Assembly (NCBI GenBank): GCA_001803235.1
Contig: MHBL01000226.1
Span: 1 to 64,000 of the forward strand
Source: Lentisphaerae bacterium RIFOXYA12_64_32
Lineage (GTDB): Bacteria > Verrucomicrobiota > Lentisphaeria > Oligosphaerales > YB12-FULL-65-16
Reading direction: 5' to 3'
Length of the DNA stretch: 64,000 nt
The position numbers and the translations under genes were made by a program. The notes under the pieces were generated by a model that worked only from the letters and a program-made list of their open reading frames with translations, did no database searches and was not told the origin of the DNA. Shown here piece after piece: positions 17,666-25,876 of the stretch; the stretch's first letter is position 1; each line of letters opens with the position of its first letter.

Positions 17666-18792
17666 CACTAGTCACCGAGACATACCCCCCCGAAGTCAAC
17701 GGGGTGGCCCGAACTCTCGACCGGCTGGTTCGTTACCTGCGCCGATGCGGTGACGAGGTCCAGCTTCTCGTCCCCAGGTTTCCAGCGGGGCGGAACGGGA
17801 TCGAACGTGACGTGACGGTTACCCAGTTCCGGTCCATACCCCTCCCCCTGTACCCGCAGGTGCGGATCGGATTGGCATTGCCCAGTGAGATCGTCGGCGC
17901 CCTCAACGCATTCTCCCCTGACGTGGTTCACGTGGCCACGGAAGGGCCCTTGGGCCTGGCCGCACTGCGCGCCTGCCGGCGGCTCGACATTCCACTCGTC
18001 ACGTCCTACCACACGCATTTCCCCAACTATCTGCGGTGGTACCGGCTCGGACTTCTCGAACCCATTGCGTGGCGGTATCTGCGTTCGTTTCACAACGCCG
18101 GTCGCCGGACCCTGTGCCCAACGGCAACGGTTCAGAATATCCTGCAGGAGAAAGGGTTCAATGACCTTGCCGTGTGGCCGCGAGGCGTGGACACGGAGCT
18201 GTTCGACCCGGCGAAGCGCAGTGCCCACGTGCGTGCCGAGGCCGGCGTGCTCCGGGACGGATACCTGCTGCTCTACGTCGGTCGCCTCGCCGTGGAGAAG
18301 AACCTGAGCGCCCTTCTGCAGGCCTACGCGCACTTGCCGTACCGCGGTCGCGCGCGCCTGATGCTGGTCGGCGACGGCCCGTGCCGCGCGCGGCTTGAGC
18401 GACAGGCGCCCGTGGGGGTCGTGTTTGCCGGGTTCCGCAGAGGCGAGGAATTGGCGCAGGCGTATGCAGCCGCCGACCTGTTCGTCTTCCCGTCGCTGAC
18501 AGACACGTTCGGCAACGTGATGCTGGAGGCCATGGCCTCGGGCGTACCCGTCGTGGGGTTCGATGTGCCCGGCCCGCGGGATGTGGTCCAGCGTGGCCGG
18601 ACCGGACTGCTGGCGATCCCCGTCTGCCCGAAGGCGCTGGCGGAGAGCATTCGTGCCGCCCTTGACGACCCCAAAGGGCTCCGACACATGTCGGACGCCG
18701 CGCGGCAGCATGCGCTGACCCGACACTGGGATGCAGTGGGTGCCGGCGTCCGTGAAACGTATGCGGACGTCGTCCAGACTTCACCGTCCTGA
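17656..18792 (+). CDS. GT4 glycosyltransferase, SqdX/Agt/MgtA-like
   Basis: 378 residues, typical for GT4. The start overlaps the previous gene by ten bases, so the two are coupled. The N-terminal ETYPPEVNGVARTLDRLV is the acceptor-side signature shared by SqdX, Agt and mannosyltransferases acting on diacylglycerol or lipid carriers. Further motifs: SYHTHFPNYLRWYRLG, VWPRGVDTELFDP, LYVGRLAVEKNLS, LVGDGPCRA, and TDTFGNVMLEAMASGVPVV. With btaAB and the fused enzyme it probably makes a phosphorus-free glycolipid; sugar and anomer cannot be assigned. Confidence 0.85.
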   Translation: MRVTLVTETYPPEVNGVARTLDRLVRYLRRCGDEVQLLVPRFPAGRNGIERDVTVTQFRSIPLPLYPQVRIGLALPSEIVGALNAFSPDVVHVATEGPLGLAALRACRRLDIPLVTSYHTHFPNYLRWYRLGLLEPIAWRYLRSFHNAGRRTLCPTATVQNILQEKGFNDLAVWPRGVDTELFDPAKRSAHVRAEAGVLRDGYLLLYVGRLAVEKNLSALLQAYAHLPYRGRARLMLVGDGPCRARLERQAPVGVVFAGFRRGEELAQAYAAADLFVFPSLTDTFGNVMLEAMASGVPVVGFDVPGPRDVVQRGRTGLLAIPVCPKALAESIRAALDDPKGLRHMSDAARQHALTRHWDAVGAGVRETYADVVQTSPS

Positions 18793-18837
18793 GCATGAGT
18801 CACGCGCACGGAACGCCCACACTCCTCCACAAGCGGG

Positions 18838-18859
18838 GGACGGGTGGGGGCACCCGTCC
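18838..18859 (+). terminator. terminator-like hairpin after the lipid operon
   Basis: A perfect 9-bp stem (GGACGGGTG with CACCCGTCC) and four-base loop lies 46 bases after the glycosyltransferase stop. No T-run follows, so intrinsic termination is uncertain. The following stretch to 19064, where the convergent phoR ends, holds no gene. Confidence 0.4.
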
Positions 18860-19064
18860 TACGGCGCGCGGTACCAGTAGGCGCCCTCACCTATCGCGGA
18901 CGCCTCTACTGTAGGTGTTCAACTTGTTCGATACGGTGAGTTATGGTCGCCGGGTGCCTCGGCGGCGCCGGCACGGCGGCGGTTGTCGAGAGGGAAAACA
19001 CCCCCTGACTTGGCCGTTCGGGGTTCGCCTTGGTTCCGTCTGCGCCGGGTTGGAAAAGGCGGCG

Positions 19065-20873
19065 TCAGGCCTTGCCGTTCTGCCGTGGTGCGGGCAGGCG
19101 AATGGTGAACGTGCTGCCCTTGCCCACTTCACTTTCGACCGCCACGCTGCCGCCGTGGGCCTGAACAATGTGCTTGACAATGGCCAGCCCCAGGCCCGTC
19201 CCACCCTGCTCGCGGCTGCGCGCCTTGTCGACCCGGTAGAAGCGTTCGAAGATGCGCGGCAGATGGTTGGATGGAATGCCGCTGCCCTGGTCCTGCACGG
19301 CGATGAGCACGTCGGCGTCCTCGGCACGAGCCGAGACGCGGACCGGCCGGCCGCCCTCGCTGTAGTTGATCGCGTTGTCGAGAAGGTTGATGATCGCCTG
19401 CTCAATCAGGTGCGTATCACAGCGCACGCTGAGCCCGTTCGGGCAATCGTGGCTGACCTGGATGCCTTTCTTCTCCGCCTTGACCGCACACACGCGCATG
19501 GCCGCCTGCAGCAGATCCACGGCCGGGATCACCTTCCACTCCAGGCGACTCGGGGCGTCGTCTTTCTCCGCCAAGTCCATCTGCGCCAGGAGCAGCAAGT
19601 CGTTGATGATGGCATTCATCCGATCGGCATGCCGGAGGATGATCTGCAGGAAGCGGTGGGCGTTCTCCGGTTCACGCATGGCGCCGTCCAGCAACGTCTC
19701 GACAGATGCCTTCAGTGAGGTGATCGGGGTGCGGAGTTCATGCGAAACATTGGCCACAAAATCACGCCGCACGTTCTCGAGCCGGCGCAAGCGCGTGATG
19801 TCGTTGAGCACCAGCGCCGCCCCGGTGCGCACCCCAGCGGCATCGTGCAGGGCCGTGCCGTGGACCTGCACGATACGCTCACGGTCCTGATCGTACAGGA
19901 CAATCTCGCCCTCGACAGAGGCTTCCTGCTGCAGCGCGGTAGTGGCAAGCTTGTGCAGCGCCGGGCAGCGGACAACCTCCTGAAGGCTCTTACCGTGCAC
20001 ATCGGCACGCTGCATGCCGAGGAGTACAAAGGCCGCGTTGTTGACCGTCAGCAACCGCTGCTCCTGATCCACGGCCAGAACCCCCTCAATCATACTGCGC
20101 AGAATCGCCTCGAGTTCGTTCCGTTGGTCGGTGACGGTCGCAATCCTGGCCTCGATCTCAGCCGCCATGCGGTTCATCGCCTGGGCGAGATCGCCGAGCT
20201 CAGCGGCGTCCGGTTGCAGAATCTTGCACGTGAAATCGCCCTGTGCATAGCGCTCCGCGCCAGCCCGAATCTCCTCGATGGGCGCAGTGATGCGCCGTGC
20301 AATCAGCAGGCTCAAGAGGCCGGCAATGAGCGCAATCCCCAAGCCCCCGACCAAGACGCGGTCCTGGGCAGAGCGGATGGCGGACTGCAGTTGGCTCAAG
20401 GGTCGCGCCACGCGGACCACGCCCAGCGCCCGCCCGTCCTTTACGATAGGAATGGCCACGTAGAACATCTGCGTCTGAATGGTATGGCTGAAGCGTTCCG
20501 AAGTCCCGACGGTGCCTTGCTCCAGGGCGGTGCGGATCTCCGGGCGGTCGGCATGGTTGTCCATGTTGGCGGGGATCTCATACGTGTCCCCCATGACTTT
20601 GCCGGCACGGAGGACCACGGTGAAACGCGCCTGACAGAGTCTGCCGAGTTCAAGGCATTCGGCCTGGATCTGCGGTTGATCTTCCGCCTCCACAGCCGCC
20701 TGCAGGCGTAACGCCACGACACGGGCCAGCGCCTCAAGCTGTCCCCGCGTGTCGTCCCGATAGAATCCCTCGATGACGTAGCGAAAGACGGCAAAGACCG
20801 CCACCATGGAGACCAGAATGATCGTCAGGTACCGCGGAAAGAGCAACCAGAACATGCGTCGTCGTTGTGGCAT
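19065..20873 (-). CDS. phoR: phosphate-regulon sensor histidine kinase PhoR
   Basis: 602 residues. Two membrane helices (about 9-30 and 174-191) flank a periplasmic sensor domain of about 140 residues; then HAMP (about 192-245), PAS (250-360), dimerisation domain with H378 in VANVSHELRTP, and HATPase domain with DQGSGIP and GTGLGLAIVKHIV. This is the PhoR layout of Gram-positives and many environmental phyla with a large extracytoplasmic part, unlike the short-loop E. coli protein. It lies downstream of phoU and phoB on the same strand, with 192 bases between phoB and phoR. It phosphorylates PhoB under low phosphate and is restrained by PhoU and Pst. Confidence 0.9.
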   Translation of the reverse strand: MPQRRRMFWLLFPRYLTIILVSMVAVFAVFRYVIEGFYRDDTRGQLEALARVVALRLQAAVEAEDQPQIQAECLELGRLCQARFTVVLRAGKVMGDTYEIPANMDNHADRPEIRTALEQGTVGTSERFSHTIQTQMFYVAIPIVKDGRALGVVRVARPLSQLQSAIRSAQDRVLVGGLGIALIAGLLSLLIARRITAPIEEIRAGAERYAQGDFTCKILQPDAAELGDLAQAMNRMAAEIEARIATVTDQRNELEAILRSMIEGVLAVDQEQRLLTVNNAAFVLLGMQRADVHGKSLQEVVRCPALHKLATTALQQEASVEGEIVLYDQDRERIVQVHGTALHDAAGVRTGAALVLNDITRLRRLENVRRDFVANVSHELRTPITSLKASVETLLDGAMREPENAHRFLQIILRHADRMNAIINDLLLLAQMDLAEKDDAPSRLEWKVIPAVDLLQAAMRVCAVKAEKKGIQVSHDCPNGLSVRCDTHLIEQAIINLLDNAINYSEGGRPVRVSARAEDADVLIAVQDQGSGIPSNHLPRIFERFYRVDKARSREQGGTGLGLAIVKHIVQAHGGSVAVESEVGKGSTFTIRLPAPRQNGKA

Positions 20874-21065
20874 GATAGGGCCTGTCGAGACCTTTCGTGT
20901 TGAGTAACTACGCAGGTTAATCAGGCCGAAGGCGGGACGCGATGACCATCCGAAACATGCACCCCATACCCATCAGCCAGATTGCCCCCTGGGTTCCGTA
21001 TCCCCTGGGGCGGGATTCTTCCTTCAGCCTGAGTTCCTTCAGCCTATCGACCGGAGCAATTGCTC

Positions 21066-21758
21066 CTATTCCTTGAAACGATAGCCAACACCGCGCACGG
21101 TCTCAATCAAGTCCCCCGAGGGACCGAGCTTTCGCCGCAGCCCGACAATCTGCACGTCCACGGACCGCTCCGTGACCGGATACTCGTCTCCGTGCACGGC
21201 GCCAATGATCTGGCTGCGGGTGAAGACCCAGCCAGGCCGGCGCGCCAGGAAATGCAGCAATGAGAACTCGGTATACGTCAGGTCGATCAGCGTATCGCCC
21301 ACCCGCACCTCGCGCCGTCGCGGATCGATCACCAGTCGACCGCGCTTGAGCACCGCCGTCGGCTCGGTATCTTCCTGGGCTCCCCCCTGCCGCCGCAGCA
21401 GGACCCGGACTCGCGCCAGCAGCACGCGGGGACTGAACGGCTTGGTCACATAATCTTGGGCGCCGAGCTCCAACCCGGTGACCACATCGGCGTCCTCGCC
21501 CCGCGCCGTGAGCATCAGGATTGGAACATTGGCCGTGGTCGGATCGTTGGTCAGGATGCGGCAGACATCCAGGCCGTCCAGGCCGGGCAGCATCAGATCG
21601 AGCACGACCAGATCGGGCCGATCGGATCGCACCTTCTCCAGGGCCTCCTCGCCCGTGGTGACACTCGTCACCCGGTAGCCGCTCTTGGCGAGGTTGTACG
21701 AGATGAGTTCCAGAATATCCTTCTCATCGTCGACCACCAGAATGTGACTTCTTTCCAT
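21066..21758 (-). CDS. phoB: phosphate-regulon response regulator PhoB
   Basis: 230 residues, normal for OmpR/PhoB regulators. Receiver domain: ILVVDDEKD at the N-terminus, phospho-acceptor D54 in LVVLDLMLPG, the TAR switch residues and K in DYVTKPFSP. A winged-helix DNA-binding domain follows, with DLTYTEFSLL and SVDVQIVGLRRKLG and GVGYRF at the end. I chose ATG at 21758, four bases after the phoU stop. It is the likely reader of the CTAAC arrays. The stop region overlaps a perfect 14-bp palindrome (21053-21066). Confidence 0.93.
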   Translation of the reverse strand: MERSHILVVDDEKDILELISYNLAKSGYRVTSVTTGEEALEKVRSDRPDLVVLDLMLPGLDGLDVCRILTNDPTTANVPILMLTARGEDADVVTGLELGAQDYVTKPFSPRVLLARVRVLLRRQGGAQEDTEPTAVLKRGRLVIDPRRREVRVGDTLIDLTYTEFSLLHFLARRPGWVFTRSQIIGAVHGDEYPVTERSVDVQIVGLRRKLGPSGDLIETVRGVGYRFKE

Positions 21759-21762
21759 AGAC

Positions 21763-22506
21763 TCACGATGCCTTTGGGCCGGTGGTCGGGCCTTCAGTGC
21801 GGGCAGCGGCGTCTGCTGCACCGGACGGCCACGGTCCTGCCGGGTGCTCCGGTTTGCGGTTGTGTCGCACGATCTCGCCTTCGACCATATAAATGACGTC
21901 GGCGGCAATGCTCTTGGCGTGGTCAGCCACGCGCTCCAGCGACCGCGACACGGCCCAAAAGGCCAGGAGCGATGCGGTCGCGTCGGGCTTGTCGCGAATG
22001 CCGCGTTCGATCAGCCCACCGTTCGTCTTGTGCAGCGCGTCGATCTCACGGTCCATTTCCGGGACTTGCCGGGCAACCGCTACATCCAGATGCACGAGCG
22101 CGTCCAAACTCGTACGGACTTCCGTCCAGGCCTTTCGCGCCATTTGGTGCAGGTCAAACGGCTGCGGAATCTCAGGCCGGTCGGACAGAATAACCGCCTG
22201 CTTGGCAATGGTCGTGGCCAAGTCCCCGAGCCGCTCCAGGTCGCTGTTGATCTTGATCACCGCGACAATGAAACGCAGGTCGACCGCCACCGGATGGTGC
22301 AGCGCCAGGATCTTCAGCCCCTCTTCCTCCAGTTCGACTTCCATGCGGTCAATCTCGGAGTCAGAGGCGATAACTTCCTCGCCCAACCGGCGGTCGCGCG
22401 TTTCCACCGCCTTGACGGCCCTGTAAATCATGTCTTCAGCCACACCGCTCAACGACAACATCTGCCATTCGAGCCGACGAATCTCATTCTGCAGAATCTT
22501 CGACAT
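21763..22506 (-). CDS. phoU: phosphate signalling protein PhoU
   Basis: 247 residues: a standard PhoU of two three-helix bundles with metal-ligand motifs LERLGDLATT and LERVADHAKS, plus a proline/alanine-rich tail of about 30 residues. Free-standing PhoU links Pst transport to PhoR. It sits between pstB (86 bases upstream) and phoB (4 bases downstream), the standard pst-phoU order. A second, fused PhoU at 1227 serves the other Pst operon. Confidence 0.95.
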   Translation of the reverse strand: MSKILQNEIRRLEWQMLSLSGVAEDMIYRAVKAVETRDRRLGEEVIASDSEIDRMEVELEEEGLKILALHHPVAVDLRFIVAVIKINSDLERLGDLATTIAKQAVILSDRPEIPQPFDLHQMARKAWTEVRTSLDALVHLDVAVARQVPEMDREIDALHKTNGGLIERGIRDKPDATASLLAFWAVSRSLERVADHAKSIAADVIYMVEGEIVRHNRKPEHPAGPWPSGAADAAARTEGPTTGPKAS

Positions 22507-22591
22507 GCCATCCTGCCTTTCTCACTCCCGCCGCTTGAACAGGAACCACAGAGGACGATCCCGGGGGTGCGTGTGCTCCCGGACAGAGACC

Positions 22592-23377
22592 TCACCCGAA
22601 CCGGCCGGTGATGTAATCCTCCGTCTGCTTGGACAACGGGTTGGTGAACACTCGCCGCGTCGGCCCATACTCGATCAGATTGCCCTCAAACAGAAAAGCG
22701 GTTCCGTCCGAGACGCGACTGGCCTGCTGCATGTTGTGGGTAACAATAACGATCGTATACTGGCGCCGCAACTCGACCATCAGCTCCTCGATCCGGGCCG
22801 TCGAGCGCGGATCAAGGGCCGAGCACGGCTCGTCCATGAGGATGATCTCCGGGTTCACCGCAATGGCGCGCGCGATACACAAGCGCTGCATCTGGCCGCC
22901 GGACAGGCTCAGCGCCGACTCATTCAACCGGTCCTTGACCTCATCCCACAACCCCGCGTTGGCCAAGCTGCGCTCAACCGTTTCATCGAGGACGGACCGC
23001 TTGCTGATGCCGGCAATGCGCAACCCGTAGACGACGTTCTCGTACACCGACTTCGGAAACGGGTTGGACTTCTGGAAGACCATGCCGACGCGGCGGCGCA
23101 GTTCGATGACGTCCAGGGCCGGATCGGTGATCTCCTCGCCGTCGAGCCGGATGCTGCCGGTGACCCGCACGCCGTCGATGAGGTCGTTCATCCGGTTCAG
23201 GCAGCGCAGCAGCGTCGACTTGCCGCACCCGGACGGACCGATCAGGGCCGTCACCTGCTGGCGCGGGACCTGCATCGTGACGCCGTGCAGCGCCTCGGCG
23301 TCACCGTAGTACAGCCGCAGGTCCCGGATGTCGGCCACCGGGTTTTCGATCTGCATGATCAGTTTATCGTCAGCCAT
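22592..23377 (-). CDS. pstB: phosphate ABC transporter ATP-binding protein PstB (canonical)
   Basis: 261 residues with every ABC motif intact: Walker [11 protein letters not shown]-loop [11 protein letters not shown], signature LSGGQMQR, Walker [13 protein letters not shown] and H-loop VTHNMQQA. It should form an ordinary homodimer under the long PstC/PstA of this operon. It is the reference against which the two tandem ATPases at 5.4-7.0 kb are seen to be degenerate. Confidence 0.96.
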   Translation of the reverse strand: MADDKLIMQIENPVADIRDLRLYYGDAEALHGVTMQVPRQQVTALIGPSGCGKSTLLRCLNRMNDLIDGVRVTGSIRLDGEEITDPALDVIELRRRVGMVFQKSNPFPKSVYENVVYGLRIAGISKRSVLDETVERSLANAGLWDEVKDRLNESALSLSGGQMQRLCIARAIAVNPEIILMDEPCSALDPRSTARIEELMVELRRQYTIVIVTHNMQQASRVSDGTAFLFEGNLIEYGPTRRVFTNPLSKQTEDYITGRFG

Positions 23378-23528
23378 CGGTCAATTCCTGGATTGCGTTG
23401 GAGATGCGTGTCGGGTGTCGAGTGTCGGGGGAGGCGGCTGAACGGACGAAACGGACCCAACGGACAAATCGGACATCCGCCACCTGCGCTCTTACTCACT
23501 CCTAAGGCGGGCTTTGCCCGCAACCCAA

Positions 23529-23597
23529 GAGGTCAGAGGTCAGAGGTCAGAGGTCAGCCCCATGACTCAGTGACTCAATGACTCATGACCCATGACA
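23529..23597. repeat. short tandem repeats between pstA and pstB
   Basis: Four perfect GAGGTCA units (23529-23556) are followed by three ATGACTCA-like units to about 23597. The whole 337-base gap (23378-23714) holds no gene. It also has copies of a phrase like ACTCGACACCCGACAC on one strand or the other (near 23407 and 23690) that recurs near 25845 and 34888. Such stretches are prone to slippage. Confidence 0.6.
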
Positions 23598-23714
23598 CCC
23601 ATTACGACAAACATGTTGTTGCAGAGGTAGCCGCTAAGGCGGCTAAGCCCCTACAGCCTGGCCTCACGCCTCCGGCTCCTTCACTCGACCCTCGACACCC
23701 GACACTCTGCCCTC

Positions 23715-25607
23715 TCAGAACGACCCGAGCGTGTACCGTTTCCTCATCTGGTTCCGCAGCCAGATGGCGGTGCTGCTCATGGCCAGCACGATCAGCAGCA
23801 GCAGCAACGTGGTGATGAAGACCATGGGCTTGGCCGCCTCGACGTTCGGCGACTGGAACCCGATGTCGTAGATGTGAAAGCCCAGGTGCATGAACTTCCG
23901 GTCCAGGTGCACGAACGGGAACTGCCCGTCCAACGGCAGCGCGGGCGCCATCTTGACCACGCCGGTGATCATCAGCGGCGCCACCTCGCCGGCGGCGCGC
24001 GCCATGGCCAGGATGAAACCCGTCAGGATGCCGGGCGACGCCATGGGCACCAGCAGGCGCACCAGGGTCTGGAGCTTGGTCGCGCCCAGTGCCAGGGAGC
24101 CCTCGCGAATCCCGCTGGGGATCGCGCCCAGCGCCTCCTCGGTGGCGACAATGACCACCGGCACGGTCAGCAGCGCCAGCGTCAGGCTCGCCCAGAGGAT
24201 GCCGCCGGACCCGAACGTGGGCGTCGGCAGCCGTTCCGGGAAGAACACCCGGTCCAACCCACCGCCCACGCCGTACACGAAGAAGCCCAGCCCAAAGATG
24301 CCGTAGACGATCGACGGGATGCCCGCCAGATTGTTGACCGCGATACGGACCAACTGCACGACCAGCCCCTCCCTGGCATACTCGCGCAGGTAGATGGCGG
24401 TGATGACGCCGAGCGGGAACGAGAAAATGCTCATCAGGAAGACCATCATGACCGTCCCGACGATAGCCGGGAACAGACCACCCTCGGTGTTCGACTCGCG
24501 CGGTTCGGCGGTCAGAAGCTCGCCAACCTTGGCGACGTAGAACCCGCACTTGGCGGCCAGGCTCATGTCGTTGGGACGGTATATCCGCACCAAGTCGGCC
24601 AAGGCCATCGTCTTCTCCGTCCCAGCAGCATCGATAAACGTGGCGGTGACCGCGCGCAGGCGCACAACGCTCTGGTTCTGCAAGTCGACCAGACGGGTGA
24701 AGCGCTGCTTGAGTTCAGCGTCCTCGGCCAGCAGTTCACGCACGCGCGGGTTGTCATCCTCGACGCCGCGGTAGCGCAGTCGCAGCAGGTGCTGCCGAAC
24801 GCCTTCGACCTGACGGTTGACTTGGTTGATCTGAGATTGAGTGCGGTCCTGTTCCTTCATTTCGGTGCGAACGCGGCGCCAATCCGCCAGCAGCCTGGGA
24901 ACCAGATCCGACGGCGCGTTGCCGGACAGTTCCGGCGCATTCACGGACTTGAGGAACCCGTAGAAGTTCCCGTACTCGCGGCGTTCGAGCGACAGCGCCT
25001 CGGCCGGAAACGCCGTGGCCGCGATCGCGTCGCCGTCGACCCAGCGGAAGTCCAGCCCGTACAAGTCGCGGTTGCCGATCTTGAGCCGGACACGCCGGCC
25101 GCCGCCGTCGGGTTTCTTCTCCCACTGCATGACCTCGCCCATCACGACGGTGTTGTCGCGCAACGAGAACAGGGCCAGTTTCGCGGGCCAGAACACGCGC
25201 ACGCCATTCTGGATCACGACCGCAATCATGATCGTGACCATGAGCAGAATGGCAGCCATGGCAACGCTGCTGACCCACACGTACGCGCGACCCGCCTCAC
25301 GGCCGCGCGCGGCGTGCTTCGAGTGCAGCGGTTTCCGCGTGTCCCGGCTTCGCTCAGAAGCTTCGCCGTGGCCAGCGGCGGGCGAGGGTCTCGGGTCAGC
25401 GGAGGATGGGGGGATGGACGGTGCCGGGGGAAGGGTTGTTGGGGTGCTGGGTTGTTGAGTTGTTGCGGGGGTGGGGGAGCGGGGCATGCGGGAGTCCACG
25501 CTTGCCCCAGGGGAAGCCGGGCGAGGAGTGGGCGGCGGCGATGCGGGCACGGGCGTGCCGGCCGTGACCTGTCCCTCGTTCTTGTCTGTATTCGGTGCTG
25601 ACTTCAT
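23715..25607 (-). CDS. pstA: long-form phosphate permease PstA
   Basis: 630 residues, about twice the short PstA. Residues 1-105 are Pro/Ser/Thr-rich and probably disordered; a membrane helix (about 109-133) follows; then some 230 residues of periplasmic domain including a coiled-coil part (around 250-300); the permease core is about 370-625 with the coupling loop SGIREGSLALGATKLQTL and ARAAGEVAPLMITG. Long PstA proteins with a similar periplasmic insertion are known in Gammaproteobacteria. The N-terminal Pro-rich segment is unlike them and may come from expanded repeat DNA; a start nearer 25300 cannot be excluded. ATG at 25607 was chosen as the first strong start. Confidence 0.88.
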   Translation of the reverse strand: MKSAPNTDKNEGQVTAGTPVPASPPPTPRPASPGASVDSRMPRSPTPATTQQPSTPTTLPPAPSIPPSSADPRPSPAAGHGEASERSRDTRKPLHSKHAARGREAGRAYVWVSSVAMAAILLMVTIMIAVVIQNGVRVFWPAKLALFSLRDNTVVMGEVMQWEKKPDGGGRRVRLKIGNRDLYGLDFRWVDGDAIAATAFPAEALSLERREYGNFYGFLKSVNAPELSGNAPSDLVPRLLADWRRVRTEMKEQDRTQSQINQVNRQVEGVRQHLLRLRYRGVEDDNPRVRELLAEDAELKQRFTRLVDLQNQSVVRLRAVTATFIDAAGTEKTMALADLVRIYRPNDMSLAAKCGFYVAKVGELLTAEPRESNTEGGLFPAIVGTVMMVFLMSIFSFPLGVITAIYLREYAREGLVVQLVRIAVNNLAGIPSIVYGIFGLGFFVYGVGGGLDRVFFPERLPTPTFGSGGILWASLTLALLTVPVVIVATEEALGAIPSGIREGSLALGATKLQTLVRLLVPMASPGILTGFILAMARAAGEVAPLMITGVVKMAPALPLDGQFPFVHLDRKFMHLGFHIYDIGFQSPNVEAAKPMVFITTLLLLLIVLAMSSTAIWLRNQMRKRYTLGSF

Positions 25608-25876
25608 ACTTCGCTTCTTCCACCGTCCCACGGCGGGCCCGCAATCCGGGCCGCCACCTCACGGACACAAACCCGCCATGAACACGTTCTGCCGGCAGTC
25701 CCCGTTCGTAGTCCCGCCTTCAGGCGGTCCCTTTCCCGTCGCCGCGCACCACCCGGACCGCGTGAACGCGGAACTACAAGCCTCAACTTCTAACCGTTCT
25801 GCGCAGCGCGGGCTGCATCTCCGTCACAGGCGCTCTCCCTCGACACCCGACACTCGACACCCGTCCCTCGTCCCCG
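25608..25876. other. pstA-pstC intergenic region
   Basis: 270 bases without a gene. One copy of CCCGCCTTCAGGCGG (about 25712-25726), the core of the 27-bp inverted repeat found at 28214-28320, and a copy of the CGACACCCGACACTCGACAC phrase near 25843 are present. Confidence 0.4.

Noticed and set aside
21053-21066. The 14-bp palindrome GGAGCAATTGCTCC as a terminator of phoB
   Set aside because: It has no loop or T-run and overlaps the stop codon; the palindrome may be a chance or protein-binding site.
23529-23597. Tandem GAGGTCA repeats as a CRISPR array
   Set aside because: Units are 7 bases with no spacers and no cas gene is in the window.
23874-25601. A 575-codon frame on the + strand opposite pstA
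   Set aside because: It mirrors the codon pattern of the long pstA on the other strand, is rich in Arg/Gln/His and has no known domain; pstA itself is unambiguous.
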